Assembly (NCBI GenBank): GCA_028274465.1
Contig: CM051456.1
Location: 121,288,880 to 121,352,879 of the forward strand
Direction: 5' to 3'
Length of the DNA: 64,000 nt
Source: Plantago ovata
Lineage: Eukaryota > Streptophyta > Magnoliopsida > Lamiales > Plantaginaceae
The position numbers and the translations under genes were made by a program. Each line of letters starts with the position of its first letter. The first letter of the stretch is position 1. The notes beneath the pieces were generated by a model, which saw only the letters and a program-made list of their open reading frames with translations, made no database searches and had not been told where the DNA came from. Below are positions 12,416-25,717 of the stretch, one piece after another.

Positions 12416-14207
12416 ATATTACAATTTAATAAGTTAATATAATGAGTTAAATTATTGCGAGGAAATCAGTTATAGAGAATTCGTGTTAGAGTGTTTAAAT
12501 TACATCGGAAGTTATATATCAATTGAATTACTTAGTTTGGAGCTAACTACACTCAATTTTGAATTGCACAACTTGTTTCTTAATATGTATTCAATTTTAA
12601 TTTTTTGTGATTGTTGCTTTGGTTTTAGCACTACTTGCTCTCATATCCCGGGAAAATTTCATAGTAGACTTAGTCCATACACAACTTCATAATTTTCATA
12701 ATTTTGTGGCTATATATGTGACACACATAAAATCAAGTGTGAGTCACACATAATAGTCAATAATGTTGTGATATTTCAAACAACAAGGTATGCAAAAGTC
12801 GCTGAAATCCTGTCCATATAATTTTTTCTTCGGTAGTGTATACTATGTTTTAGTTAAATTAACAAACCATCTCCTTGATTTTTGGATAAACACTAAGATT
12901 CCATTTATTTTAAATATATGATATGAGTATTTTATTTTAGTCAAATTAACAGATAATCAAATTCTATTTATAAACTAGTATATGTCATAATTTGATGCCA
13001 AGCTGATAATGCTTGGTAAGAATAAAAAAAATACAATTATGAAGAGTTTTTATTCACTTATTTATCTACCAAACTCAGACGACTCAGATCCTGGGACTAA
13101 ATTAAATTAATGGATTGAATATAAGAATAGAATTAAGGAGTATTATTGACCATAAGCATAATTAAGGTGAGATGATCTTTACTAATGACGCGTTCGTCCC
13201 ATTTTGTGGAAAAAGAAAGAATAGAATCACCAACCAACACATGGCCGAGTATGGTTCACCACTTCACCTAGACGTCGACCAGTGGTGACTGTATAGAAAT
13301 TAAAACATATACTCCACTTGCAACAAAGTTTACTTGGATATGGGCCTTTTCTGTCATTTTACCAATCGATTTGGGGCATCATTGTAAAATCAGAACCATC
13401 ATGTCCTTCCTTTTCACTTTCTTGCTATTACCGTCATGTCACTTCTTATTCTTTTTACCTCTTCTAGGAATCATTTTGTCATTTACATACTCATAGAATT
13501 GTAAATAGAGATGCTACAAGAACCTTTTAACACAATCTAATCTTTAATGGCAAAATCTAAGATATAATTAAATCAATAGTAATGAAGTTTCACGTATGTG
13601 AAACGGTTCTTGTATTGTATTGGTAAAATGAACCTAGTAATTACAGCTTTTAAGTGCATAATAATTAATTTTGTATTTTTTATCAAACGGTGTGACATAT
13701 ATACATGTATATATATTTTGAAAATGTTATAATCATAATCTAACTTTCATATAGACAAAATAAAACATCTAGAACCTTAAAACATAAATGAACAATGAAC
13801 TCATCGCATAGGGGCTGGTATTGGAGGGTCATGTTTCATCCAAATAATACTTCATTTCTTTATTTCTTTATTGATCATAAATCTGTTCTAGAGTTAAAAG
13901 GATTTTTTGATTCAGTTTTCTTAGATTTGTGTCGGCATTGCATGTTTGTATGTACTTCCAATTCACATACGGTTCTTGTAAATAATACTGTACCTCCAAT
14001 TTTTTAATAAAATATTTTTTAACATTTTTAACTCTTTTCATAATATAAGATGTTTTGGTAGTACCACTTATACTTTCAATAACAACAATTAATTTACTAA
14101 TTAAGTTGGAAAATGCATTAGTAATTAACCACCCTTAGTACTCTTCCATCCATCTTTCTTTAACATTATCAACTCCACAATCTTTCATTTATCCATATTG
14201 TTAATAA
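12416..14207. other. Intergenic DNA, no gene seen
   Basis: AT-rich sequence with no supported gene or named repeat. Small open frames near 12483-12692 and 13795-14007 lack any recognisable domain. Confidence 0.45.
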
Positions 14208-14357
14208 CATGGAGTCATAAGGTGGTGCAACGGTAATGAGCTGGAGCGATGAAATTAAAGATGCATGGTTCCATCCATGGCGGTGCCAGAATTATAAGGT
14301 TGGTATAGGTGTGGGGAAATAGAGTGGTTTAGGATGATTTGCCGTTTCAAAAAAAAT
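14208..14357 (+). mobile_element. tRNA-derived SINE, copy 2
   Basis: It has an A-box-like 'ggtggtgcaacggtaatgag' head and ends 'gatttgccgtttcaaaaaaa', matching the SINE at 12222-12415. Diverged flanks 'tccatattgttaataa' and 'tccatattaataataa' look like an old target-site duplication. Confidence 0.65.
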
Positions 14358-15284
14358 CCATATTAATAATAATTATCACAATGGAATGAGTGGAATTAAT
14401 TGTTTTCTTAATATGAGTGAAAAATGTTTAAACAATATAAAAAAATGGGGGTAGGTAGTATTAATTAAAGAGTTATTAATGATTTTTTCATTGATTTATA
14501 TTCGTTTACTTTGTAACCTGCATCTACTTTTTTATCCTTAAATTGAGTTTTATTTGATTTAGATCTTTTTAGAATTTTTTAGTCAAATCAAATATACCCT
14601 AATCTCTCTGAATTAATATATATTTTGGTGCGCGCATTTCATAGTATCATTTACCGATTCACGTCTGCTCTTATTTAGATTAGGAATTTAGGATACGTAC
14701 ATTTAAAAAAGATAACACTTATACTAAGGGTACTTTCGTATTTCGATTCGGAATTTAGGATACGTACTTTAGTATCATTTACCGATTCACATATGCTCTT
14801 AACTATATAGATTTTGTAAATGTAAAAAAAAAATTTAAAAATCATCAAAGTGTTGAAAAATTAATGTAAATGAATCATTTATGCAAACCCTATCCATTCA
14901 AACATTTGGAGTCTAAATAAGGAAATAATTTATGAACATAAATTTCAAAATGTAAAATAATAGAAGTAATAAAGAAAATCTAAAAGTAAAAGGGTAGTAG
15001 TAAAAACGAAAATGAGGCATGTATGGCGAAATTTGTGCTATGTAGAAAATTGACGTGACGTAAATTCACAACATTGAAGGGTATGTGGGTATTTTTGTCA
15101 GGTCATAAAAACCAGAACCACGCTCGTATGTATGTCCTGTAGTAACATGTATGTATGTATGTATGTAATATACGTATATCATCATCATCATCTATGTATG
15201 TAACGTACGTAGTTACATAAGACAGAGAAAAGGCAATATAACAATGTTTTTCCCTAGGCAGAGAGCTCAAACTGTGCAACAAAC
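14358..15284. other. Upstream flank of PIP5K
   Basis: AT-rich. A 31-bp block beginning 'agtatcatttaccgattcac' occurs at 14643-14673 and again at 14771-14801, and 'ggaatttaggatacgtac' also occurs twice. An (ATGT)n-type tract lies at about 15128-15165 and (ATC)n at 15177-15191. No coding sequence. It probably includes the PIP5K promoter, but no individual site can be assigned. Confidence 0.4.
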
Positions 15285-15497
15285 ACTTTTTCTTTCCTCT
15301 CCTTCTCTCTCTCTCTCTCCCACCCATTTCATTTCACACAAACACTAGTACTAATTTCAATTCCAATTCATTATCTTCTCTCAGGAAATGTTTCCGGAGT
15401 TAATCTCCCCAGCAATTAATCCAGTTTTCCTTATATAGTTCACTTTCCAAAACCCCCCATTTTATTTAATTCCCTCGCCCACAAACTGTTCGATAAA
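15285..15497 (+). promoter_or_regulatory. Probable PIP5K 5' leader with CT-rich tract and a short upstream ORF
   Basis: A CT-rich tract (about 15285-15322), including a CTCTCTCTCTCTC run, lies about 190 bp before the PIP5K start. This is typical of plant 5' leaders. An upstream ATG at 15388 opens a 16-codon ORF that stops at 15438, 60 bases before the main ATG. The transcription start is not visible, so whether this ORF is in the mRNA is inference. No clear TATA box was found at the usual distance. Confidence 0.45.
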
Positions 15498-18400
15498 ATG
15501 CCTGAACCAATTCTGTGTGTTAACCCACTCGACAAAACCGACGACGACACCACCACAACCAGCGCCACCACGCCCAGATCAGTAATTATCGTCCCCCGGA
15601 GTAAATCCCAGGCCACTTCTCGCCGTGTCACGCCCACTTCCGTCTCAATTTCCGACGACAACGACAACTGTGTAGTCGAGAAGAAGTTAGCCAACGGAGA
15701 TCTCTACATCGGCGCTTACTCCAACCACACGCCTCACGGATCCGGCAAGTATTTATGGCGAGATGGGTGCATGTACGAAGGGGATTGGAAGAAGGGGAAG
15801 GCTAGTGGGAAAGGGAAATTCTCTTGGCCTTCTGGCGCAACGTTTGAAGGGGAGTTTAAGGCTGGTAAAATGGAGGGGAAGGGTACTTTTATTGGTCCTG
15901 AAGGGGATATGTATAAGGGGTCTTGGCAGGGAGATCGGAAGCATGGGTATGGTGTTAAGCATTACAGTAATGGGGATTATTATGAGGGTCAGTGGAAGAA
16001 GAATCTGCAGGATGGGCAAGGGAGGTATTTGTGGAAGAATGGGAATGAGTATATTGGAGAGTGGAAAAATGGGATGATTCATGGGAGAGGTATTTTGGTC
16101 TGGAGTAATGGGAATAGGTATGATGGGAATTGGGAAAGTGGGGTTCCCAGAGGTCATGGAGTCTTCACTTGGCCTGATGGGAGCTGTTACATTGGCTGCT
16201 GGTCTAGTAATGATTCTGGGTCTGCTAGAAAGAACCAGACTTTGAATGGTACTTTTTACCCTGCTAGTAACAAGAACAGGAATTGGAGTGGTCAGGAGGA
16301 GGCTTTGAAGGGGTATTTTAGTCAGAAGCTGTCTGCTCCCTTGATGGTTTTGGGGGAGGACACTGTGATAGGTGGAAAGAAGAGGTCATCGGTTGATGGT
16401 GGTGCCGGTGAGAGGCCGTTTCCGAGGATTTGTATCTGGGAGTCTGATGGTGAAGCAGGGGATATAACTTGTGATATTATTGATAATGTGGAAGCATCTA
16501 TGTTGTATAGAGATGGGTTTTCTGTGGATCCAGATGGTATTAAGCAGTTTAGAAGGAATCCTTGTTGTTATAGTGGTGGAGAGGTGAAGAAACCGGGACA
16601 GACCATATCCAAAGGGCATAAACATTATGACCTAATGCTCAATCTCCAGTTGGGTATAAGGTAATGAGAGATGAATCTATGATTCTTGAAATGCTTATTT
16701 GTTTGTTAGTCTTGTCTGAGTATTGTAGCTTAGCTGTGTAGTTATTTGATGAATGATTAGGTATTCTGTGGGGAAGCTTGGTTCAGTGTTGCGCCCTCTT
16801 AAGCAGCGCGATTTCGATCCTAAGGAGAAGTTCTGGACTAGATTTCCGGCGGAAGGGACTAAACTCACGCCTCCGCATCAATCTCCTGAGTTTAGGTGGA
16901 AGGATTATTGCCCTGTGGTCTTTAGGTAATTTTTTCCCTGTTTAATGTCTGGTGCTGTTTGTTTTCTTGCCTATAGCACATCCATTTTTGTAGGAATCTA
17001 AGTTTATGGAGTATTTAATTGTGAAATTGAATGTTTCTTTCTTTATTTTGTCTTGTTATATTAGACATTTAAGAGAGCTATTCCAAGTGGATCCGGCAGA
17101 CTACATGTTAGCCGTTTGCGGAAATGATGCTCTCAGAGAGCTTTCCTCTCCGGGGAAGAGTGGAAGTTTCTTTTATTTGACACAGGATGATAGGTTCATG
17201 ATCAAAACAGTCAAGAAATCAGAAGTCAAGGTTTGTTGCCTAATCTTTGACTTGTTGAAATTTTACATAAGAACGAATTTTTTCATCTTGGACAACTAAA
17301 AAACTCTGTGTATAGCACCTGCTGTGTTGAAATATTTTCTTTATGCCTTTTACAATGGAATAGTCAATTGTTGTTGCAAAATTGATGTTATGTTTGTTTT
17401 TGTTTTTTTCAGGTGCTTATCAAGATGCTTCCTAGTTATTACAAGCATGTCTCTCGTTACGAAAATTCTCTTATAACAAAGTTTTACGGCGTTCACTGTG
17501 TCAAACCAGTTGGTGGTGTCAAGGTGTGTTTGTGGTCCTAAATGTTCAAGTTATCCAGTAAAATTGTGAGTGCATAGAACTAATTGGCTTCATGATTTCT
17601 TAAATTAGACGCGTTTCATTGTTATGGGAAACTTGTTCTGCTCGGAATATCGAATCCACAGAAGGTTTGATCTGAAAGGGTCATCTCATGGCCGCATGAC
17701 TGACAAACCAGAGGGTGAAATTGATGAAACCACTACTCTCAAGGATTTGGACCTGAACTTTGTGTTCCGGCTTCAGAGCAATTGGTATCAAGCACTAATC
17801 AAGTGAGTGTTACAGCTCTGTTATGAGTATTTTTTCTGATTTTACTGTTTCAACCTCCTTATTCATTTGACCTTTTCTTTTTTCCAGACAAATTGACCGG
17901 GACTGTGAATTTTTGGAGGCTGAGAGAATTATGGATTATAGTCTCTTGGTCGGTCTTCATTTTCGTGATGAGAGTACGGGAGATAAAATTGGTTTGTCCC
18001 CTTTTATGTTGCGAACAGGTAATTTAATGCCCCGTAGAATCATCATGAATTTATTGATGGGCGTTTTTGTTATTTTCTCTGGTCTCTAACTTGAATCTGT
18101 GTTTCGTCTTCAGGGAAGAATGACTCTTACCAAAATGAAAAGTTTATGCGAGGTTGTCGTTTTCTTGAAGCTGAATTACAAGACATGGATCGTGTTTTAG
18201 CCGGCAGGTAAATCAGTTCAAACCACATTTTATACTGTAATACTTGGTGTTGGCTTTACCTGTAGTATTGCTCATAGGCATGAGGTGTGTTTTTGATTTG
18301 GCTGTAGTATAGCTGGATGTTTAAATCTGTGCCATGAAATGTGTTTTTGATTTTGCTAGGTTATCAATGATTAAACCTCCATAGAGTTCGAACAAGTTTG

Positions 18401-19016
18401 TTGAAAGTTTTGTTGGGCACAGTATGGGCTGTCAAATTATTGAGTTGGTTAATATATAATGATAGTTATTGGTGGGGTATGATCATAGCATGCTTTGTTG
18501 GTGGATAAGAGAAGCTTGTTGTAGTTTTATAGGAAGATAGAGCCTGTTGATTTTGGTAAAATATGGTCATTGTGTGGATAAGTAACTCCTAGTAATTTCA
18601 TGTATGCTATAAAACATGGTCGGGTGAATGTGATTTACTCAAAAACTTGGGGTCATTTTGATCCTCTTGTTTAAATCTTCTGAGATTTGTTGTGCATTTC
18701 TTCTATCAGGAAACCTTTGATTAGGTTAGGTGCCAATATGCCAGCAAGAGCAGAGAAAGTGGCCCGGAGGAGCGATTTTGATCAGTATGCTGGTCGGTTG
18801 AGCAACTTCAATGCTTTTCATGGTGGTGAAAACTATGAAGTTGTTCTCTACTTTGGGATAATTGACATTTTACAAGATTACGACATAAGCAAGAAACTCG
18901 AACATGCTTACAAGTCATTACAAGTTGACCCATCTTCCATTTCAGCCGTTGACCCGAAACTATATTCCAAAAGATTTAGAGATTTCATTGGAAGAATATT
19001 CAGAGAGGATAGGTGA
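15498..19016 (+). CDS. PIP5K: Phosphatidylinositol-4-phosphate 5-kinase with MORN repeats (PIP5K type I/II B), 8 exons
   Basis: Makes PtdIns(4,5)P2 from PtdIns4P at the plasma membrane. I assembled eight exons with GT-AG introns and consistent phases: 15498-16660, 16761-16925, 17065-17230, 17413-17523, 17609-17802, 17888-18018, 18114-18207 and 18710-19016. They total 2331 nt, or 776 residues plus stop. Residues about 1-60 are a Ser/Thr-rich leader. Residues about 66-235 hold seven to eight MORN repeats of the form YxGxWxxGxxxGxG. The lipid kinase domain runs from about residue 375 to the end. It shows FDLKGS, the [11 protein letters not shown] catalytic stretch, [10 protein letters not shown], and the C-terminal [18 protein letters not shown] that plant PIP5Ks share. 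Length and domain order match plant PIP5K1/2-like enzymes. The start is the first ATG in frame, after a pyrimidine-rich leader. No stop or frameshift is seen. Which PIP5K paralogue it is cannot be settled here. Confidence 0.96.
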
Positions 19017-19560
19017 TTCCTCATCGGCTCCAAGAACTAAATGAGGTGAATATTCAAGGATTCTTAATTGAATCTTGATGCCCCTGCAATTGCAAGCGTT
19101 ATGAGAAATCACCAGGGGCCATCGGAAGTACTCGGGTAAATAATATGGGTTCGTAGCACTGGGGGACTGTGTTCAGTTCAGGCCGAATAAGGTGGTTTCA
19201 AACTGGGGCTGAGTTTGTAAGGATCGGCCATTGTCAAAAGTAAGTGTATTTTGTAAATTAAAAAAAATGTGGGGAGGAACTATTATTGGTTTCTTCTTTT
19301 GGGAATTGTTCCTTTTTGTGGAGAGTAGTGGGTAAATTTTGGTGTGAGCACCAAGAATGTGAAGATTTGAAAGATAGGTATAGGGAACAGAGCATCTGTT
19401 GTTTCCCCAAGAAATTATTCAAAATGTGGCAAAGGGGAAGGGGATTTGAATAATGAAAATTGTACAGTCTTAAAGGTGAAATGAAAAAAAGGTTGAGGAT
19501 AGGTTTTATAATATTATGAAATATTCTTGCTTTGACTCGTAGGTAAATTTCTCAATTGTG
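19017..19560 (+). other. Probable PIP5K 3' untranslated region and flank
   Basis: The sequence directly after the PIP5K stop has no reading frame of note and is moderately AT-rich. AATAAT-like near-upstream signals occur around 19450. The real cleavage site cannot be fixed without transcript data. Confidence 0.35.
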
Positions 19561-20684
19561 CTTATTGTAGAGTGTAAATATTCAATGTATTTTTGCAAGA
19601 GTCCTATATGTGGCCCTTCATTCATGACTATCAAAAAGCTCACTTGTATACATACTCTAATATAAATTGCATTCTTTGTATTGTGTATTTGTGTTGTTCT
19701 CTCTCTCTCGTGAGACATTTGCTTTTCCTTTAAAATGGAGAGGGTTCATATTAGTAGTACTACAATATTCAAGTTGGCATGAAAAGAAGAGAAAGCAAAG
19801 TTGGAAAAAGGAGTGTTGATGTTTGTTGTTATTGCCCACTTTGTCCCATCTATTTCTTTCTTCCGGTGTGTACTTTACCAGATTTGGGTAATGTCTGTCC
19901 AGATACTGTAAATTATTTGCCGTGTTATGTCCGCTCGATAAATTATTTGCGTCGGAATATTTTACGGTGTTTTAAAAGCATAAAGTAACCCGAAAAATGT
20001 TGTACTAGTCTGATGATATTTACTCGTCTTGAAGAAAAATCCGAGGGGTCCTGTAAAGATTCACCATGACAAAGCAAATGTGGTAATGCCGAGTAGAGAA
20101 TTGACCTCAAGAAAGGGGGCCTCCGCAAAGGGTACCTGGTCTAGTGAATGCAACTGACCGGTCAGAAACCCACTTGATCGCAGTTGCTGTTATCTTTGCT
20201 GGGTAATATGGTAATTTAAGTGAATGGTTCAGAGGGTTTAGACTTTACTCATCGTACTACTACAAAATACTGATGGGTCAAAGTGAGGTGTTGAATGGTC
20301 CCCTCGGTGGGTGTGGGGTCCTATAGATTTAAGGGGTGTCTCCCCTCCCTTTTGACCTCTTGTTCTCTCTTTTATGGGATCTTCCGCTTGTCTCTTTGCT
20401 CATGAGATCCTAAGCATTACGAATAAGCATTGTTCTCTGTGTCATTTTCTATCTAAGTTTTGTATCACTACTAGGCTGCGGTTGGATCATATACTATGTT
20501 TGATCCTACATGACTTTCAAGGATGTTTTTGGGATATCCGTGTTAATTGTTTTTATCGGTATAATCCGGCCGCTCATATACAAAGTTTTTTTTCGAAACG
20601 AGCTCATATTCGAAGTTGGTTGAAGAGACAAACGCATTAAATCCAATATGATTAACGGAAATGAAGAAAGGTAATAATTAGACA
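19561..20684. other. Intergenic DNA downstream of PIP5K
   Basis: No gene supported. 'ataaattatttgcgtcgg' and 'gtaaattatttgccgtgt' (19910-19955) form a short direct repeat. The remainder shows nothing I can name. Confidence 0.4.
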
Positions 20685-21275
20685 TGGCAAAGTATATCCG
20701 AAATCCGATCCGATCCGTAATTTTAAGTCTCACCGGAAATATATTGCACAATTATCCGAACTTTGACCCGAAATTCGATTCGAATTTATCCGGTCTGAGA
20801 TCACCACGAATCATTTTGATTCAAACTCATCCGATCCGAAAATCACCCGTATAAATTTGATTCGAAATGCATTCGATCCGAATTAAATATGACCCGAACT
20901 CATCTGATCCGAACTCAATATCGAATTAAATTTTTAAAGAAAATATAACTAATTTCATCTATAATTTAAGATTTCATCATTAACTAACCTTTAATTCAAT
21001 TTTGAAGTTGTAAAAATTCATAAATTTCTATTATAAAAATAATTTTGCGTTCAAATATTCAATAACCATTTGATCCGATTCAAATTCACCCGACAACCAA
21101 AATGACAAGAAGTTTTATGATCCGAATAAGTTCCTAACCCGATCAAGATCCGAAATCCGAACATCATCTGATCCGATCCGATCAGACCCGATCCAATCTC
21201 ATCCAAAAGTAATTTGTAGACTTCATCCGATCCAATCCAAATTCATTAATCTGTATCCGATCCGAACGATCCGTT
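20685..21275. repeat. CCGATCCGA-rich degenerate repeat block
   Basis: About 590 bp packed with variants of 'atccgatccgaa', 'gacccgaa' and 'catccgatcc', divided by an AT-rich centre (20930-21060). It starts near 'gacatggcaaagtatatccg' and ends near 'gatccgttttccctatag'. No frame is open across it. It behaves like a non-coding transposon relic or a simple-sequence-derived block; the family is not known to me. Confidence 0.6.
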
Positions 21276-21879
21276 TTCCCTATAGAATGAAAATGGTACG
21301 GAATGAGTAATTTCTTAGATGGCAGCATCTTTTGGTTATGAGTACCTTGTTAGATAAAATCATCTTAATAAAAGTATTTTTTCAAACTCGATTGGCATGG
21401 CTAGAATTTTCCAATTAAAATATATGTCACCCGTATAGCATTTCTATCGGATACACAAACAGATACGTATACATTTTCAATATTTTATACGTGTAGTATA
21501 TGTTGATATTGAAATATGTTCAGTTCGTATATTACGCTCCTATACAAATTAAAGGCCACTCGGACTATAGTTTCGAACTATCTTCTACTAAGATACCTCA
21601 AAACTACGGGGACATATGTTGATATTGAAAATATGTCTAGTTCGTATACCACGCTCCTGCACGAATTAGTGCACGTTTGGGTTCGATTGAGGTCGTCTTA
21701 GCACACTAAAATGTACGAATCAGTGTTCCTGCTCTAGCTATTAATCTTCCGCATCATCATATCGTCCGCCTCACCTGACCATCAGAAGATTGAGAGATGC
21801 GGAGATGGTACGGAAGTTTGTGTGGTAAGGAAGAATCGTAGACTTGGACGGTATTGCATAATATGAGTTAATCAGGTTA
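21276..21879. other. Intergenic DNA with a direct repeat
   Basis: A block starting 'tatgttgatattgaaa' occurs at about 21499-21548 and again at about 21614-21669. Each contains 'agttcgtat' and 'acgctcct'. Otherwise nothing is recognised. Confidence 0.4.
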
Positions 21880-22560
21880 GATCGTCCCTATCTTGTAATG
21901 TTCCGTATCACACTTATTACTTTATTTGCTTGTTGTGAGTTATAGCAGTTAACACGACCAAGCAAAGAGAAAGAAGAGGAAGGACCGGAACGATTGCTGT
22001 AACTAACGAAAGACCAAGTGCGTTCTTCCAGTTTGATAATCATTTGACAATTTGTGAACATCCTTTTTGTAATAGGGACTTTTGAGGAAGGTCGAGAACA
22101 AGTCGAGTCACGGAAGATTAGAGGTACACACAACTAGAGGATGAACTAGAAGATTCAAGAAAGTACACTTAAGTGGACTGGGGCCAAGCCCATGAAGATC
22201 ACTGATTGGGCCAACCTTACATACGCGTATGAAGGAGAAGACGACAGATGGCAACAGAATATTGGACCGACTTAAGAATGACCAATACCTATAAAAGGGC
22301 ACCAATTTCAAGGTCAAAGTAAGCAAATCTCATTTATTACATTAAATACATTCTGACAAGGAGGAGTCTTCAACTCCCTTCAAGTAAAGTCTCAATCCGG
22401 TTTGACCTAAGGCAAACCGGCATAACAACACTTCCACACGTGCCTTTAACAATCTCAGGTACAGAAGAACTACGTTTTGTGCTACAAAAGATTCAATTGT
22501 GCACCTGAAGAAGATTGGTATTATTGTTGTTTTGTGACTATGGTGACGTAAGATACTTTG
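21880..22560 (+). mobile_element. Possible LTR-retrotransposon LTR relic
   Basis: A TATA box (tataaaagg, 22290-22298) is followed by a leader containing 'ccggtttgacctaaggcaaa' and 'acaatctcaggtacagaag'. This layout resembles the R/U5 part of plant Gypsy LTRs. A 'tgacgtaag' element lies at 22543-22551. No clean TG...CA ends or target-site duplication were found, so the call is tentative. Confidence 0.35.
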
Positions 22561-25490
22561 TTTTTAGTTGTATTGTAACGAATTAGAGCTTATTTGGTGC
22601 TTCGTACGATTTACTATAAAATACCTCTACGGTATATTTGTTCTAGAATTTTTTTTACTTCCAAGTTGTTTAATATGAATAAGCACGATGAGGACCTGGA
22701 TGAATATATATGGCGAATGCATAAGAGGTCTACTCTTTTCTATATTAATATCGAAAAACGAACCATACTAGCATTGTCTGAAATAGTTTATAATGTTATC
22801 ATCTAAACATAATCGTAATCATACTTTGTTACATGCCATTTTTTAATAGTTTGAATAATAATATTATTGGTTAAGGACATAATAATGGGGGGATAGGTGA
22901 ACCTCAGACAGTTTGAGCTGACCCTTTGATATGTATCTTTGCTTCGCTGTGAGCCTAATCTTGTGCCACTTCAAACATCATTAACGTCACCCAATACATC
23001 AATACACTATTAAATGTTTAACGGAACAAAGACTTTTATTTAAAAAAAATTGTTTTGTAAATCATATAAGTATATACCTCTCCATTCTCATGACCTAAGA
23101 CTCGGTTCAAATTATTAAAAATCCGTTCGTGTTAAGCTACAAATGGGCAGCTTCATTGGTTACCAATAATGGATGGATTGAATTAGACGATTTCAGTCAA
23201 GGGAATATGAAAATTAAAATAGATTATCTACTTGGTCCATTATTTTTCTACTACTGTAGTAAAATTTTGTTCTTGGTACAAGATAACTTACATTTAAGTT
23301 TAATAATTATGTGGTTATCTGCCCAAACTTTGAGGATTGATCCCATTTTAAATTTTAAATTAGAGGCTTAAAGATCACTAATTTGGACAGATCAAGATTC
23401 AAGTGTTATAAAATATTAATTTGGAGTAGATATTTGTGAGACACTCACACTTAATCTTTTCTTAATCGAGATTCTTAAGAAGTACTTGTAATTATGTGGG
23501 AAAATGAATGGACAGCGCGCGAGCCATGAACCGATGAAATTGTATATAGAAAAGCGTTCTTTCCAGATCGATGTCTTAGTACAAGGTATAAACGTGATAC
23601 ATATTTCTTCTAGTATTTATTATAGAGTTCTTTTGATATGATTCTTGATTTTGCACACATTATAGTACAATTAGATCAATTGAACATGTAATGTATACAC
23701 CTGCATATATTTTGTGTATGATTCTCAAGGATCCTACCAACTATTGTCCCCTCATATTTTATGATTTTTTTTAGAAGCTCAAATTTAATAATTTTGCTCA
23801 GGTATACTTTGTAATAAGTACATTATATATTATTTTCTTAAATTAACGGAATGTTGTGAATGTTTTAAACGGAGTAAATTTCTGACAACACTTATTTACT
23901 GGTGTAGCTTTTGTTTGGTTCAACTTAAACAATATCGTATTCAGATCAGATTTTCTTAATAAAAATTCATAATTCAAATAAATTCTTCAAATAAATCCAG
24001 TTCAATTTAGAGATTTTTATCAGAGTTAAAATAATCTAATAAGTTTAGTGGTCAAATGTAAAAAGGACAAAACATCATTTTTCCATTGTTGTAAATTAAA
24101 ATGGCAATTGGGGCTTTATACAAATCGTTGAGTCTATTCTATCTATTTGTGGGTTCAAGATACATGTGTTGATTTCAATTCACAACACAACCAGAAAATG
24201 ACCAATTGCTCAAATACAAATAAAATGATGACACAAATATTTAAAAGATCCTCAAACTCAAAGCCGAAATTAATTATCACCGGCCAAATTGTGAAAATGT
24301 CAAAAATATTAGTTTGAGGATTGTATCAAGTTATCAACCACAATTTGTGGCTGTTGCTATTGTATTATGGTCTTGTGCCCATGTGATAAGAACATGGTGA
24401 CCATTTTTTGGGACATAATTTTAGAAGATGGCTACACCAAAGTTGATAAAGATTGGTCAATTTTATTCTCTTTATAATTTCTATCTAAATATAACTCTTG
24501 TTTTTTCTTATCTTAGCCACACATGCATATGCTTTAAAAAAAGTATTCTTTAATAAAAATAACAGTAATTATAAAATGGACAATGACTTTATGTCATTTT
24601 ATAGTGTCTTCGAATACACTATGTGACGGTCGCAAGAACATATTTATTTTGAACCAATTTTAGGATGTATGACTCATTTAAAAAGTTTTTGTTACCGAAA
24701 AGTATGTTATAAGAAATGATAATACATGTCATTTTGTGGAACCAAACCAAGATATCACTTGAAAACTAATGCTTATATATGCATCTAGAATTATGAATGC
24801 ACAATTTGTGAAACCGTATGTTGGATTGGAGTAGTAAATATACAATTTAAAACGCTATTGGACATTTGGACTGTTTGTCAGTCATTTTAGAAAGGGTGTT
24901 AATTGCCTCTCAAAATTAACCTTCAAATTTGCAGCTAATTTACAATGTTGTAAAATAGTAAAATCTCTCTCTAATTTAGTAATCTCTCAACGAATTTGGA
25001 TAGGCGGCTACACTCGGCATTATTATAAAAATAACAGCACTACTATAATTAAAGAACTTTTGCTCATGCATGTCAAAATCTTATAGCTCAAAGTCCATTA
25101 TAGCTAGAGCTTTCTGAAATTCTAAATGCCTCATACACATTTTAAGCTTATCATCATGACGAAAGTATAGAAACATGAAATGGATCCAACTATCTACTCT
25201 CTGATTAAATTATACACTTACAAGTGAACTCTTACAATTCAACTTTCCACGTTATGACCAATGGGGTTAATAACGTACGTACAAATTAGTGGAAATTAAT
25301 AATCCATCGAGTAACCCTCAATTAATCTTACTCAAAACGCATTGCGTTAATTGTGGTTCCAAAGTTAAAACATTAACATTTAATAATCACATAGGAGTAT
25401 TATATAGTCTCGAAGTTTATCCGCAAAATCTACAACTTTATAACAAGAAAAATTCAATTAAATTTAGATAATAAAGTTAGGTTACTGTGT
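22561..25490. other. Gene-poor AT-rich DNA
   Basis: About 2.9 kb with no supported gene, RNA gene or recognisable element. Frames such as 22594-22806 and 23129-23371 show no domain. Confidence 0.45.
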
Positions 25491-25584
25491 TCCGTTGGAG
25501 TGCTCGACAACGTGCCATGCACTTTTGTTACATATGTCAACAAAATTTTATATTATAGATGCAACAATTATCTAGTCAACTTCG
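25491..25584 (+). repeat. Short dispersed repeat, copy 1
   Basis: Diverged copy of the segment at 28311-28404. Both share 'cgttggagt', 'tcgacaacgtgc', 'gtcaacaaa' and a closing 'agtcaact' in the same order and spacing. No coding content. Confidence 0.6.
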
Positions 25585-25717
25585 TTTTTTTTTTTTTTCT
25601 TTACTTCCATACATTCATTAGTTATGTAGCCAATTACGTAGGCTAATATTCTTATTTTTCCAGACAAAAATCAGTTTCTGTTTTTTTTTTACTAAAAAAA
25701 TCAAGTTTCTGTTGTTA

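Noticed and set aside
15753-16157. Long minus-strand open frame rich in Pro and Ile across PIP5K exon 1
   Set aside because: It is the antisense shadow of the Gly- and Trp-rich MORN repeats; it has no domain and the plus-strand gene explains it.
21880-22560. Endogenous pararetrovirus promoter (TATA plus 'tgacgtaag')
   Set aside because: The 'tgacgtaag' element lies downstream of the TATA box rather than upstream, and no viral coding region is present; an LTR relic is the simpler view.
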